A DNA stretch of 64,000 nt. Source: Solibacteraceae bacterium (GTDB lineage Bacteria; Acidobacteriota; Terriglobia; Bryobacterales; Bryobacteraceae). The stretch lies in NCBI GenBank assembly GCA_026984795.1, contig JALSRK010000027.1:1-64000 (forward strand). The letters are read 5' to 3'. The notes under the pieces were generated by a model. That model did not search any database. It saw only the letters and a program-made list of their open reading frames with translations, and had not been told where the DNA came from. Shown here piece by piece: positions 26,180 to 34,545 of the stretch. Position 1 is the first letter of the stretch. Each line of letters opens with the position of its first letter. The translations under genes and the position numbers were made by a program.

Positions 26180-27067
26180 ATGTCAATGACTCGAAGACAG
26201 GTATTGGCGGCTCCGGCGGCTGTCGCCGCCACCCGGGAAGCCATCCCGCGCGTCCCGTTCGGCGAGCACCGTATCTCGCGTCTCATCGTCGGCGGGAACC
26301 CGATCAGCGGCAACTCCCACGTCTCCGGCGAACTCAGCCGCGAGATGATTGACTACTTCACCGGCGCCAATGTGCTGAAGCTGCTGCGCCGCTGCGAAGA
26401 GGCCGGCATCAACACCTGGCAGTCGCGCGGCGACCGGCACATCCGGCGCCTGTTGAACGACCACCGCATCGAGGGCGGCCGCCTCTATTGGATCGCCCAG
26501 ACGGCTTCCGAGTTCGCCGACATCCCGAAGAACATCCGCACCATTGCCGCTTCCGGCGCCATCGGCATCTACCACCACGGCACCCAGACCGACCGCTTCT
26601 GGCGAGCCGGCAAGATCGAGCAGGCCCGCGAGATGCTGAAGGTCATCCGCGACACCGGCGCCCGCGTCGGCCTCGGCACGCACATCCCCGAGGTGATCGA
26701 CTACGTCGAGGAAAAAGGCTGGGACGTGGACTTCTACATGACCTGCGTCTACAACCTCGCCCGGCCGCGCGAGGAAATCGAGCGCCTGGCCGGCGGCAAG
26801 GTCCGCGGCGAGTTCTTCTACGACCCCGACCGCGAGGCGATGCTCCAGCGCGTCCGCCAGACAAACAAGCAGTGCCTCGTCTTCAAGGTCTACGGCGCCA
26901 GCCGCAAGTGCGGCTCCCGGAAAGAGATGCTCGCCGCCCTCCAGCTCGTGGCCCGCTACGCCAAACCCCGGGACTGCGTCGTCATCGGCATGTTTCCCAA
27001 GTACAAAGATCAAGTCGAGGAGAACTGCCGCCTCTTCCTGGAAGCCTTCTACCCGAAGACGAGCTGA
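26180..27067 (+). CDS. Tat-signal TIM-barrel-like protein, aldo/keto-reductase-like (295 aa)
   Basis: I do not assign a reaction. The N-terminus (TRRQVLAAPAAVAAT) looks like a short Tat signal. What follows reads like a TIM barrel related to aldo/keto reductases: RLIVGGNPISG near the first strand, AGINTWQSRGD, GAIGIYHHG, GLGTHIPEVIDYV and VFKVYGASRKCG. The AKR catalytic Tyr/Lys set could not be placed with confidence. The ATG at 26180 has GAGGGAGG seven bases upstream. It is divergent from mtaB and separated from it by the terminator at 26078-26109. Export and the absence of clear AKR catalytic residues suggest a different activity, perhaps on sugars. Confidence 0.55.
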   Translation: MSMTRRQVLAAPAAVAATREAIPRVPFGEHRISRLIVGGNPISGNSHVSGELSREMIDYFTGANVLKLLRRCEEAGINTWQSRGDRHIRRLLNDHRIEGGRLYWIAQTASEFADIPKNIRTIAASGAIGIYHHGTQTDRFWRAGKIEQAREMLKVIRDTGARVGLGTHIPEVIDYVEEKGWDVDFYMTCVYNLARPREEIERLAGGKVRGEFFYDPDREAMLQRVRQTNKQCLVFKVYGASRKCGSRKEMLAALQLVARYAKPRDCVVIGMFPKYKDQVEENCRLFLEAFYPKTS

Positions 27068-27080
27068 CCCTCCCCGCCGT

Positions 27081-28241
27081 TCAACCTTCCGCTGACCGCC
27101 GGTACACGAGCTCTCCGTCCAGCCAGGTGCGGAGAATCTCGATCCGGTTCGCCTCGCGGTCGTAGTCGAACTCGATCAGGTCGGCTCTCTCGCCGGCCTC
27201 CAGCCCCCGCTGCCGGCCCGGAATGCGCGCCACGCGGGCCGGATTGCGCGTCGCCATCGTCACTGCTGCGGCAAAGGAAACGCCTGCCAGGCGCACCAGG
27301 TTCTCCACGCCGCGGTCCATCCGCAGGGCGGAGCCGGCGAGCTGGTTCGTACCCCGCAGGGTAACCCGGTTGCCTGGGTGCAACTCCACCTCCACGCCGC
27401 CGATCCGGTAGGGTCCGGGCGCACTGCAGGCCGGCGCCACCGCGTCGGTCACCAGGATGGAGCGTTCCGGGCCCTTGGCCCGCACCGCCACCTTCACGAA
27501 CGCCGCCGGCAGGTGGATCCCGTCCACGATGAACCCCGCCGCCAGGCGGTCATCGGCCAACTGGTCCCAGATGTAGTTCGGGAACCGCGGCAGCACCGCG
27601 TGCGAGCCGTTGCCCAAATGAGTGGACATCGTCGCCCCGGCCTTCACCGCCGCCTCGATCTGCTCCGCCGTCGCTTTGGTGTGCCCGATGGCGGCGACCA
27701 CCCCGTCGGCCACCAGCTTCTCGATGTAGCCCGGCGCTTCCGGCCACTCCGGCGACAGCGTCACGATGCGCACCGCGCCCCGGGCCGCCTCCTGCCACCG
27801 CCGGTACTCGTCGTAGTCCGGCGGCCGCACCCACTCGGCCGGATGCGCCCCCCGCGGCCCGTCTTCAGGCGAAATGTGCGGCCCTTCGACATGGAAGCCC
27901 TCCATCGCCCGCCCGTGCGGCAGCCGTTCCCGTGCCTCGGACAGGTTCCGCAGCGCCCCGGCCATGTCGTCCGGCGGCCCGGTGATCACCGTCGGGAAGA
28001 ACCGCGTTACGCCGGTCGAGAACAGCACCTCGATCGACCGCGCGATCTCCTCTTGCGGCGTCGAAGGCGAGTTGTAGTCCACCCCGGCGAAGCCGTTCAC
28101 CTGAAGATCGATCCATCCCGGCGCGATGAAGTGCAAACCCTCCGGAGCCGTGATCAGCCCGTCTACGATCTGGATGTTTCGCTCGAACGCGATCGCCAAC
28201 GGGGCGTTGTTGACTGCGTGGATACCGGTGATGGTCGCCAT
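27081..28241 (-). CDS. nagA: N-acetylglucosamine-6-phosphate deacetylase (386 aa)
   Basis: NagA removes acetate from GlcNAc-6-phosphate to give glucosamine-6-phosphate in the cytoplasm. Amidohydrolase-fold signatures are all present: PGWIDLQVNGFAGVDYN, HVEGPHISPEDGPRGAH (metal Glu), AIGHTKA (His), THLGNGSHA (His), VTDAVA (catalytic Asp) and AGSALRMD. The length is normal for the family. A GGAAG lies four bases before the ATG. It converges with the Tat-signal gene and is divergent from the mutarotase. No nagB or nagK is adjacent. Confidence 0.92.
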   Translation of the reverse strand: MATITGIHAVNNAPLAIAFERNIQIVDGLITAPEGLHFIAPGWIDLQVNGFAGVDYNSPSTPQEEIARSIEVLFSTGVTRFFPTVITGPPDDMAGALRNLSEARERLPHGRAMEGFHVEGPHISPEDGPRGAHPAEWVRPPDYDEYRRWQEAARGAVRIVTLSPEWPEAPGYIEKLVADGVVAAIGHTKATAEQIEAAVKAGATMSTHLGNGSHAVLPRFPNYIWDQLADDRLAAGFIVDGIHLPAAFVKVAVRAKGPERSILVTDAVAPACSAPGPYRIGGVEVELHPGNRVTLRGTNQLAGSALRMDRGVENLVRLAGVSFAAAVTMATRNPARVARIPGRQRGLEAGERADLIEFDYDREANRIEILRTWLDGELVYRRSAEG

Positions 28242-28344
28242 TTGCTTCCGAGTGTATCAACTGATTCCGGCCCGCGCGCGGCAGGACCGGCTGTGATAAC
28301 GTCGATAGGGCCGCCCCGACCGGCGGCGCCGCTTTCGCATCGAC

Positions 28345-29397
28345 ATGAGGAAGACAGCGACCCGTTTCGCTCTGGCGCACCTGCTCATCGCTATGACTTC
28401 GATGGCTCAAACACATCCCTACGAAGCCGGCAAAATCAAAGTGGACGGCTTCGACGTCGTCCGCCTCGCCGACCGCGAGCGTCGGATCGAAGTCCTCATC
28501 GCTCCGGGCGAGGGCAACAACGCCTATCGGATGACGGTGAACGGCCAGCCCGTCCTCTGGGCTCCCGCCGATACTCCCGCCGGGCTGAAGGCCGCCCGGG
28601 GCATGGGCGGCAATCCGTTCCTCGCCCCCTGGGCCAACCGCCTCGACGCCGAAGCCTACTACGCCAACGGCGCGCGCTTCCTGCTCAACCCGCACCTGGG
28701 CAATTACCGCAAGGACGGATACGGACAGCCCATTCACGGCCTGCTCGTCCACGCCGCCGAGTGGGAGGTCACGCATCTCGCCGCCGATGCCCGGGCCGCC
28801 GCCGTCACCTCCCGGCTCGAGTTCTGGCGCTACCCGCGCTGGATGGCCCAGTTCCCCTTCGCCCACACCATCGAGATGACCTACCGGCTGGCCGGCGGCG
28901 AACTCGAGGTGGAGACCGCCATCAAGAACCTCTCCGCAGAGCCTATGCCGCTTTCGATCGGCTACCACACGTATTACCAGATCACCGACGCCCCGCGGGA
29001 CGCATGGAAGATCCGCCTCGCCGCCCGCGAGCGCCTCCTGCTCACGGACCGCGTGATTCCCACCGGCGAGACCGCGCCCGTCGAAGACCAGGGCCCCCTC
29101 GCGCTGGGCGAAACGAAGCTCGACGACCTCTTCGCCGGGCTCGTGCGCGACAGCCGGGGCAGGGCGGTCTTCTCCGTCGAAGGCGTGCGGCAGAAGATCA
29201 GCGTCGCCTTCGGGCCGAACTACCCGATCGCCGTCGTCTGGGCTCCCCCGGGCCGCGAGTTCCTCTGTTTCGAGCCAATGACCGGCCCTACCAACGTCTT
29301 CAACCTCGCCCATTCGGGGGCGTGGAAACAACTGCAAGAAATCCCGCCTGGGGGATCCTGGCGCGAGAGCTTCTGGATCCGTCCCGGCGGCTATTGA
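28345..29397 (+). CDS. Exported aldose 1-epimerase (galactose mutarotase) (350 aa)
   Basis: This interconverts alpha and beta anomers of aldoses such as galactose. A signal peptide (residues 1-22, ending SMAQ) shows it acts outside the cytoplasm. Family motifs are present: GNPFLAPWANRL, IHGLL (catalytic-region His), IGYHTYYQ (second His) and FEPMTGPTN (Glu base). An exported mutarotase fits with the exported alpha-galactosidases upstream, since galactose is released outside the cell. It is divergent from nagA. Confidence 0.85.
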   Translation: MRKTATRFALAHLLIAMTSMAQTHPYEAGKIKVDGFDVVRLADRERRIEVLIAPGEGNNAYRMTVNGQPVLWAPADTPAGLKAARGMGGNPFLAPWANRLDAEAYYANGARFLLNPHLGNYRKDGYGQPIHGLLVHAAEWEVTHLAADARAAAVTSRLEFWRYPRWMAQFPFAHTIEMTYRLAGGELEVETAIKNLSAEPMPLSIGYHTYYQITDAPRDAWKIRLAARERLLLTDRVIPTGETAPVEDQGPLALGETKLDDLFAGLVRDSRGRAVFSVEGVRQKISVAFGPNYPIAVVWAPPGREFLCFEPMTGPTNVFNLAHSGAWKQLQEIPPGGSWRESFWIRPGGY

Positions 29398-29810
29398 CTT
29401 CATTGTTGAGCGGCGCCCCGGGACCGATTCGTGCGCCCTCGGAGCAGACCCGACCCGACAACCTGCTGCGGTTGCGGTTTATCCACAGGTTTCGCACAGG
29501 ACGTCTGGAATAAATCACTGATTCCAAAACAGAAAAAACCTGTTGATATCGCTCCTGAACCCGCTGATTCCACTGGCGTGCCGGTCCGCTCCCGTGCTAC
29601 AAAATAGCGGCAGATCCCCTGCGGGCGTATGCAGAGCGGAAGTCTCGGGGGAGGTGGCCGCCTGCAAGGCGCCTGCGGATCGAGTCAAGGGCGGACGGCG
29701 CCCTGCCGCGGAAGGAGTCGCCGGCCGCCCATAACTTCTTCGGGTTGCGAACGAACTCCACCCGCTCGCAGTTCACCACAGGCTCTGTCCGCCAGCAGAC
29801 CGGCGCGATC
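29398..29810. other. 413-bp non-coding gap with one perfect DnaA box
   Basis: I see no gene. It contains TTATCCACA (29479-29487), the consensus DnaA box, followed by an AT-rich patch (about 29509-29560) that is unusual for this genome. No cluster of further perfect boxes and no dnaA, dnaN or gidA neighbours are present, so an origin is not supported. Confidence 0.45.
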
Positions 29811-30755
29811 TCAGGATCGGGGAACGGGCTCCGATGCCGGGACGGGCGTCAGCCAGCCGAACCGGTCTTCCACGGCTCCGCTAACGATGTCGAAAAAGGT
29901 CCGCTGCAGCTTCTCGGTGATCGGTCCCCGGCGGCCTTCGCCGATCGTGATGCGGTCGATCGAGCGGATGGGAGTGATCTCCGCCGCCGTCCCGGTGAAG
30001 AAGACCTCGTCGGCGATGTAGAGCATCTCGCGCGGCACCAGCGTCTCGATCACTGGGATCCCCAACTCCTCGCAAAGCCTCATTACCGAGTCCCGGGTGA
30101 TCCCCGGCAGCACGCTGTTGCCCAGCGGCGGGGTGTAGATCTTGCCGTCCCGCACCACGAAGATGTTCTCGCCCGAGCCTTCGCTCACGTAACCGGCCGC
30201 ATCCAGGGCGATTCCCTCTTCGTAGCCGTTCACGTTGGCTTCCATGCGGATGAGCTGCGAATTCAAGTAGTTGCCGGCGGCCTTCGACAAAGCCGGTAAC
30301 GTGTTCGGGGCCATCCGCATCCAGCTCGAGACGCACACGTCCACCCCATTTGCGAGCGCCTCTTCGCCTAAGTACTTGCCCCACTCCCAGCAGGCCATGT
30401 AGACCTCCACCGGGGTGTTGCGGGCATCCACACCGATTTGTCCGTAACCGCGGAAGACGATCGGCCGGATATAGCAGCTCTTCAATCGATTGACCCGGAC
30501 GAGGTCAACCGCCGCCTGTGACAGCTCATCCAGGGAGAAACCGATGTTCTCCATCCGGTAGATTTTCGCGGAATCCACCATCCGCCGCATGTGGTCCCGC
30601 AGCCGGAAGATGGCCGCACCGGACGCGGTTTCATAACACCGCAAGCCCTCGAAGACCGAGCTGGCATAGCTGACGACATGCGAAAGGACGTGAATCTTCG
30701 CCTCGTCCCAACCGATGAACCGGCCATTGTGCCAGATTTTCTCAGTGGGCGTCAT
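29811..30755 (-). CDS. ilvE: Branched-chain amino acid aminotransferase (314 aa)
   Basis: IlvE transfers amino groups between glutamate and the 2-oxo acids of Leu, Ile and Val in the cytoplasm, using PLP. Class IV signatures: [11 protein letters not shown] at the start, [18 protein letters not shown], the PLP lysine in [32 protein letters not shown] and [11 protein letters not shown]. The length is typical. A consensus TATAAT ends six bases before the ATG and there is no ribosome site, so the mRNA is probably leaderless. Divergent from the M48 protease gene. Confidence 0.92.
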   Translation of the reverse strand: MTPTEKIWHNGRFIGWDEAKIHVLSHVVSYASSVFEGLRCYETASGAAIFRLRDHMRRMVDSAKIYRMENIGFSLDELSQAAVDLVRVNRLKSCYIRPIVFRGYGQIGVDARNTPVEVYMACWEWGKYLGEEALANGVDVCVSSWMRMAPNTLPALSKAAGNYLNSQLIRMEANVNGYEEGIALDAAGYVSEGSGENIFVVRDGKIYTPPLGNSVLPGITRDSVMRLCEELGIPVIETLVPREMLYIADEVFFTGTAAEITPIRSIDRITIGEGRRGPITEKLQRTFFDIVSGAVEDRFGWLTPVPASEPVPRS

Positions 30756-30761
30756 TTCGCT

Positions 30762-30767
30762 ATTATA
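30762..30767 (-). promoter_or_regulatory. -10 TATAAT placing the ilvE start at the ATG
   Basis: TATAAT on the minus strand is followed by AGCGAA and then the ilvE ATG. A start site seven bases after the hexamer would be the A of the ATG. No good -35 is visible at 17 bases (GGGAGG there). Confidence 0.55.
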
Positions 30768-30858
30768 GCCCAGGGGATCGGCGGCCTCCCCGCCCGCCCC
30801 GTTGTTGGAACCCGCCGGACCCAGCGAGCATCTGATACGCGAAACGGAGACCGCCGAC

Positions 30859-32316
30859 GTGCAATGGAGCCGGAATCACCGCCTGATCGCCTGCTGGCTC
30901 GCGGCCCTCCTCTTGCTCGGGCCTGCGGCCGCCGCCAGGAAGCGGAAGCTGCCCAAACCCGGCTTCAACCTCTTCAGTGTCAAACAAGACATCGAGCTTG
31001 GCCGGGCCGGCGCCAAGGAGATCGAAAGCAAAGTCGAGCTGGTCACCGACGAGCAGGTGAACCGCTACGTCCAGACCATCGGACGAAAACTGGCGGCCAC
31101 GCGCTACGCCGGCGACTTTCCTTACACGTTCAAGGTGGTGCGCGACGACGCCATCAACGCCTTCGCTCTGCCCGGCGGCCCCACCTATGTGAACACCGGA
31201 CTGATCCTGGCCGCCGAGAACGAGGCCCAGTTGGCCGGCGTCATGGGCCACGAGATCGCCCACGTCGCTTTGCGCCACGGTACCAGCCAGGCCTCCAAGG
31301 CCAACTTCATCCAGATCGCCGCCATAATCGGCAGCGGCTTGCTCGGCGGCGGCTCCATCACCTCGGAGCTGGCCCGGCTGGGCATCAGCTTCGGCGCCTC
31401 CTCGGTGCTGCTCAAGTACTCGAGAAGCGCCGAGAAGCAGGCTGACATCCTCGGCGCCTACATCGTCCACGACGCCGGTTACAACCCCGTCGAGATGGCC
31501 CGCTTCTTCGAGAAACTCCAGGCCGAAACCGGCAAGCGGAGCAAGATCGCGACCTTCTTCTCGACCCACCCCGACCCGGGCAACCGCATGCAGCGCATCG
31601 AGGAAGAGGTTCCGTACATGGCGCCGAGAGAGTACGACGCCGGCAGTGGCCGGCTCCCCGAAATCCAGAAGCGCCTGCGGGCCCTGGGCGCGGCCGGCCC
31701 GCCGGCGGGGGAGAAAGCGCCTGCCCGGCGCACACCGAGGACGTCGCCCGAGAGATCGTCCAAACCGGCGCCCCAGACCGGTCCTCCGTCTGCCGCCCGC
31801 CTCAGCCGTCCGCCTCGGATCGCGCTGCCGTCCGGCTCCTTCCGGACCTACCGGGGCAGGGGATTCAGCTTCCGCTACCCCGGCAACTGGCGCGTCTACG
31901 AAGGCGAGGACGCTTCGGTCACCGTCGCGCCCCCCGACGCCGTGACCCAGGCCCGGGGCAAAGGACTCACCGTGGTACGCGGCGCCATCTTCGGCTTTCT
32001 CGCCGGAGCCGCCCTCCAGCAGGCCAGCCTCGCCGAAGCCACCCGCTTGCTGGTGAAACGCTTCCAGAGCGCCAACCCCTCGCTGCGGCCGGTGAACCGG
32101 CAGCCGACCCCCATGACGCTCAGCGGACGCCCCGCGCTGTTGACCACCCTGTTCTCGGACTCGCCCTATGAAGGGGAAACCGAGATCGACCTGCTGGTGA
32201 CGGTGAAGACTCGGGACGGACTCTTCTATGCTGTCTTCGCCGCCCCGCAGCGCGACTTCCGGGCCTTCCAGCCGGCCTTCCGAGGCATTCTCAATTCTGT
32301 TCTCCTATCCAACTGA
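30859..32316 (+). CDS. Exported M48-family metalloprotease (485 aa)
   Basis: This is a zinc protease of the M48 (BepA/LoiP-like) type that acts in the periplasm, usually in envelope quality control. A signal peptide (to about residue 24, ending AAAA) is followed by the protease domain (about 40-260) with HEIAH as zinc motif and the third ligand in RSAEKQAD. A Pro/Arg-rich linker (about 275-330) leads to a C-terminal beta domain ([14 protein letters not shown]..., to 485) of a kind found in lipoprotein-like or PsbP-like folds. I choose the GTG at 30859, which has GGAG upstream and starts a signal; a TTG at 30802 is also open. It lies 2 bases before the HAD gene. Confidence 0.85.
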   Translation: MQWSRNHRLIACWLAALLLLGPAAAARKRKLPKPGFNLFSVKQDIELGRAGAKEIESKVELVTDEQVNRYVQTIGRKLAATRYAGDFPYTFKVVRDDAINAFALPGGPTYVNTGLILAAENEAQLAGVMGHEIAHVALRHGTSQASKANFIQIAAIIGSGLLGGGSITSELARLGISFGASSVLLKYSRSAEKQADILGAYIVHDAGYNPVEMARFFEKLQAETGKRSKIATFFSTHPDPGNRMQRIEEEVPYMAPREYDAGSGRLPEIQKRLRALGAAGPPAGEKAPARRTPRTSPERSSKPAPQTGPPSAARLSRPPRIALPSGSFRTYRGRGFSFRYPGNWRVYEGEDASVTVAPPDAVTQARGKGLTVVRGAIFGFLAGAALQQASLAEATRLLVKRFQSANPSLRPVNRQPTPMTLSGRPALLTTLFSDSPYEGETEIDLLVTVKTRDGLFYAVFAAPQRDFRAFQPAFRGILNSVLLSN

Positions 32317-32318
32317 TT

Positions 32319-32939
32319 GTGAAGTACTTATACGACGCGATCCTCTTCGACTTCGACGGTGTCCTTCTGGACAGCGAACCGGTCCACTTCGAGTGCTGGA
32401 AGCAGGTGCTCGAACCGTTCGGCATCCGCTTCGATTGGGATACGTACACGCGAAAGTGCGTCGGCGTCTCTGACTACGAAATGCTCGTGCTGCTCGGCCG
32501 CCAGGCCGATCCGCCCGTGCCCGCCGAGCGGCTCTGGCGGGAATACCCGCGCAAGAATGCGCTGTTCGTCGAACGCATCCGCCGCCGGCCGCCGGTGCCC
32601 GAACAGACCCGGGAACTGCTCGAAGAGCTGCACCGCCGGTTGCCTCTGGCCGTCGTCTCGTCGAGCTCCCAGCGCGAAGTGGTGACGATTCTTAAAGAGA
32701 CCGGCCTGCATGGCTACTTCCGTACCGTAATCTGCTCGGAGGACGTGCAGCGCCACAAGCCGGATCCCGAACCCTACCGGCTGGCCGCCCAGCGGCTGGG
32801 CGCCGAGCGCCCGCTGGTGGTCGAGGACTCGGAATCAGGGGAACGGAGTGGCCGGGCAGCGGGGTTCGATGTCATCCGGGTACCGCGGGCCGGGGAGATG
32901 GCGGCCCTGGTGCGGGAACGGATCCACGGCTTCCGATAA
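32319..32939 (+). CDS. HAD-family phosphatase, beta-phosphoglucomutase-like (206 aa)
   Basis: This is a cytoplasmic haloacid-dehalogenase-superfamily phosphatase/phosphomutase. Motif I is DFDGVLLDS (nucleophile and acid Asp), motif II SSSS, motif III lysine in RHKPDPEPY and motif IV VEDSESG. A small helical cap follows motif I, as in beta-phosphoglucomutase and phosphoglycolate phosphatase. It starts with GTG two bases after the protease stop, so translation is probably coupled. The exact substrate cannot be read from sequence. Confidence 0.85.
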   Translation: MKYLYDAILFDFDGVLLDSEPVHFECWKQVLEPFGIRFDWDTYTRKCVGVSDYEMLVLLGRQADPPVPAERLWREYPRKNALFVERIRRRPPVPEQTRELLEELHRRLPLAVVSSSSQREVVTILKETGLHGYFRTVICSEDVQRHKPDPEPYRLAAQRLGAERPLVVEDSESGERSGRAAGFDVIRVPRAGEMAALVRERIHGFR

Positions 32940-33186
32940 CAGATATTATGTCAACTCTGAGCCCGCCGCCTCTTCCGTCCTCGCCTCGTTCCAGCCTCAA
33001 AAACCCTCGCCCCGCCCCCGAAGCGCCGCCCAGCCGGCCATCGCCCTCGCCCTCAGGCATCGCCAGTGACTCCCGCAGCCTCCCATCAGCAGCGCAAGCT
33101 GCTCGCGGGCACAGCGAAAGCCACCGGGACAGCTAACCCGAACGGGCGCCGCCCCGGCGGCGATCAAGTGGGCGCGAATCTACAGT

Positions 33187-33350
33187 TCAGTAGTACAGTT
33201 TGAGCCCGAGCTGGATCACCCGCGCCGGGAACGTCTGGGTGATGACGCCGAAGTTCGGCCGCCCGAACAGCCGGGCGCTGCCGACCGGATCGCGGAAGTT
33301 CGCCCGGTTCAGCGCGTTGAAGAACTCCGCCCGGAGCCCTCGTGGGAGCT
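33187..33350 (-). pseudogene. C-terminal remnant of an Oar-like TonB receptor
   Basis: The last 50 or so codons translate to RGLRAEFFNALNRANF, then FGVITQTF and the terminal LGLKLYY. This is the signature C-terminus of the two intact Oar-like receptors in this window (RGEFFNAFN... and FRAEVFNAFN...). No signal peptide, regulatory domain, plug or barrel precedes it. A promoter-like element with a palindrome sits directly upstream (33362-33394), so an internal deletion appears to have joined the promoter to the gene's end. Confidence 0.75.
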
Positions 33351-33361
33351 GCCTGTGGCAA

Positions 33362-33394
33362 GACATATATATGTCAGCGGGGCGCAAAAGTCAA
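33362..33394 (-). promoter_or_regulatory. Promoter with 14-bp palindrome at the receptor remnant
   Basis: On the minus strand TTGACT (complement 33389-33394) and TATATA (complement 33366-33371) are 17 bases apart. The -10 lies inside the perfect palindrome GACATATATATGTC (33362-33375), an operator-like site. The layout mirrors the promoter of the intact receptor at 17391. Confidence 0.6.
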
Positions 33395-33497
33395 CGATTA
33401 AATAGCACCGCGCCGCTGCGCTCAGCCAAGCCTTCCCCGAGTGCTCGGCTCCCGCGGCCCCACACAACGCTCCCGCCGGCGGGTTATTCTAACCTGA

Positions 33498-34418
33498 GTG
33501 ACGTTGCCTCGGCCTCTGGGCCTGCTTCTGCGCCTGGGCGCTGTCTGGGCCTTCGCTTCCGTCTTCTTGCCGGCCCAGCAGCTGGAGCCCCGCGCCTACT
33601 CGATATCGCCCGTGGGCGTGAACGCATTCCTCGTCACCTTCACTACAATGGCCGGCGATATCAACTTCGATCCCACGTTTCCTGTCGAAGACGTCAGCGC
33701 CACCATCAACACCGTTCATGTAGGCTTCTTTCGGTCTGTCGATTTCTTCGGGCGCTCCGGTAGCATCGCCGTGGTTGCCCCCTATACGGCGGGCTCGATT
33801 CAGGGTCTGGTACTAGGGGAGTTCGTAAAGGTTCACCGTTCCGGGCTCGCTGATCCCGCCGTCCGCCTGGCCGTAAACCTGTACGGTGGACCGGCGATGA
33901 CACTAGAAAAGTTCGCCGGCTACGAGCAAAACTGGATCGTCGGCGCGAGCTTCGTCGCCGTTCCGCCTACGGGCCAGTACGATCCGGCGCGCCTGGTCAA
34001 CATCGGCGCCAACCGCTGGTCGTTCAAGCCCGAGCTCGGCATTAGCCGGACACTGAATCGTTGGACGCTCGAGTGGATCCTCGGTGCTTGGCTGTTCACC
34101 GCCAACGACAACTTCATGGGGTCCCGGCAGACCCAGCAACCCATCGGCTCTGGCCAGATGCACGTGGTCTACACTTTCAAGCCCGGGCTCTGGGCCGCCT
34201 TCAACGCCAACTTCTACGTCGGCGGCCGCACCACGGTGGACGGGGTCCCGAGCTTCGATCTCCAGCGCAATTCCCGCGTCGGCGCCACCTTCTCGATCCC
34301 GCTTGGCCGCCACCACTCCTTGAGGGTCGCCTATTCCACCGGCGCTTATACCACTGTCGGAGCGGATTTCCAGGCAATCGACCTTGCCTACCAATACGTT
34401 TGGGGCGGCGGTTTGTAA
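33498..34418 (+). CDS. Outer-membrane beta-barrel protein, phenol MetA-like family (306 aa)
   Basis: This looks like the family annotated as transporter or phenol meta-degradation protein homologue (PF13557): a signal peptide (about residues 1-27, ending LPAQ), then alternating amphipathic strands (VHVGFFRSVDFFGRSGSIAVVAPY, GANRWSFKPELGISR, YTFKPGLWAAFNANFYVGG, HSLRVAYSTGAYT) ending in an aromatic-containing strand YQYVWGGGL. A barrel in the outer membrane is inferred; the cargo is unknown. It starts at GTG 33498 with no strong ribosome site. It stands alone, with the receptor remnant upstream and the FecR gene convergent downstream. Confidence 0.65.
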   Translation: MTLPRPLGLLLRLGAVWAFASVFLPAQQLEPRAYSISPVGVNAFLVTFTTMAGDINFDPTFPVEDVSATINTVHVGFFRSVDFFGRSGSIAVVAPYTAGSIQGLVLGEFVKVHRSGLADPAVRLAVNLYGGPAMTLEKFAGYEQNWIVGASFVAVPPTGQYDPARLVNIGANRWSFKPELGISRTLNRWTLEWILGAWLFTANDNFMGSRQTQQPIGSGQMHVVYTFKPGLWAAFNANFYVGGRTTVDGVPSFDLQRNSRVGATFSIPLGRHHSLRVAYSTGAYTTVGADFQAIDLAYQYVWGGGL

Positions 34419-34545
34419 ACGTCTCCGCCCGTTTCGGTCACCGGGCGGCTTGGGGCCGGCGGCCCTTGGGAGAAAAAAGATGCCCGCCGCTGGGTAGCCT
34501 TGCCCCCCGGCGGCGGGCCGATGAGGGAAGAAATCATGCCCGCGA

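Noticed and set aside
29398-29810. Chromosomal replication origin
   Set aside because: Only one perfect DnaA box and no dnaA/dnaN/gidA genes nearby.
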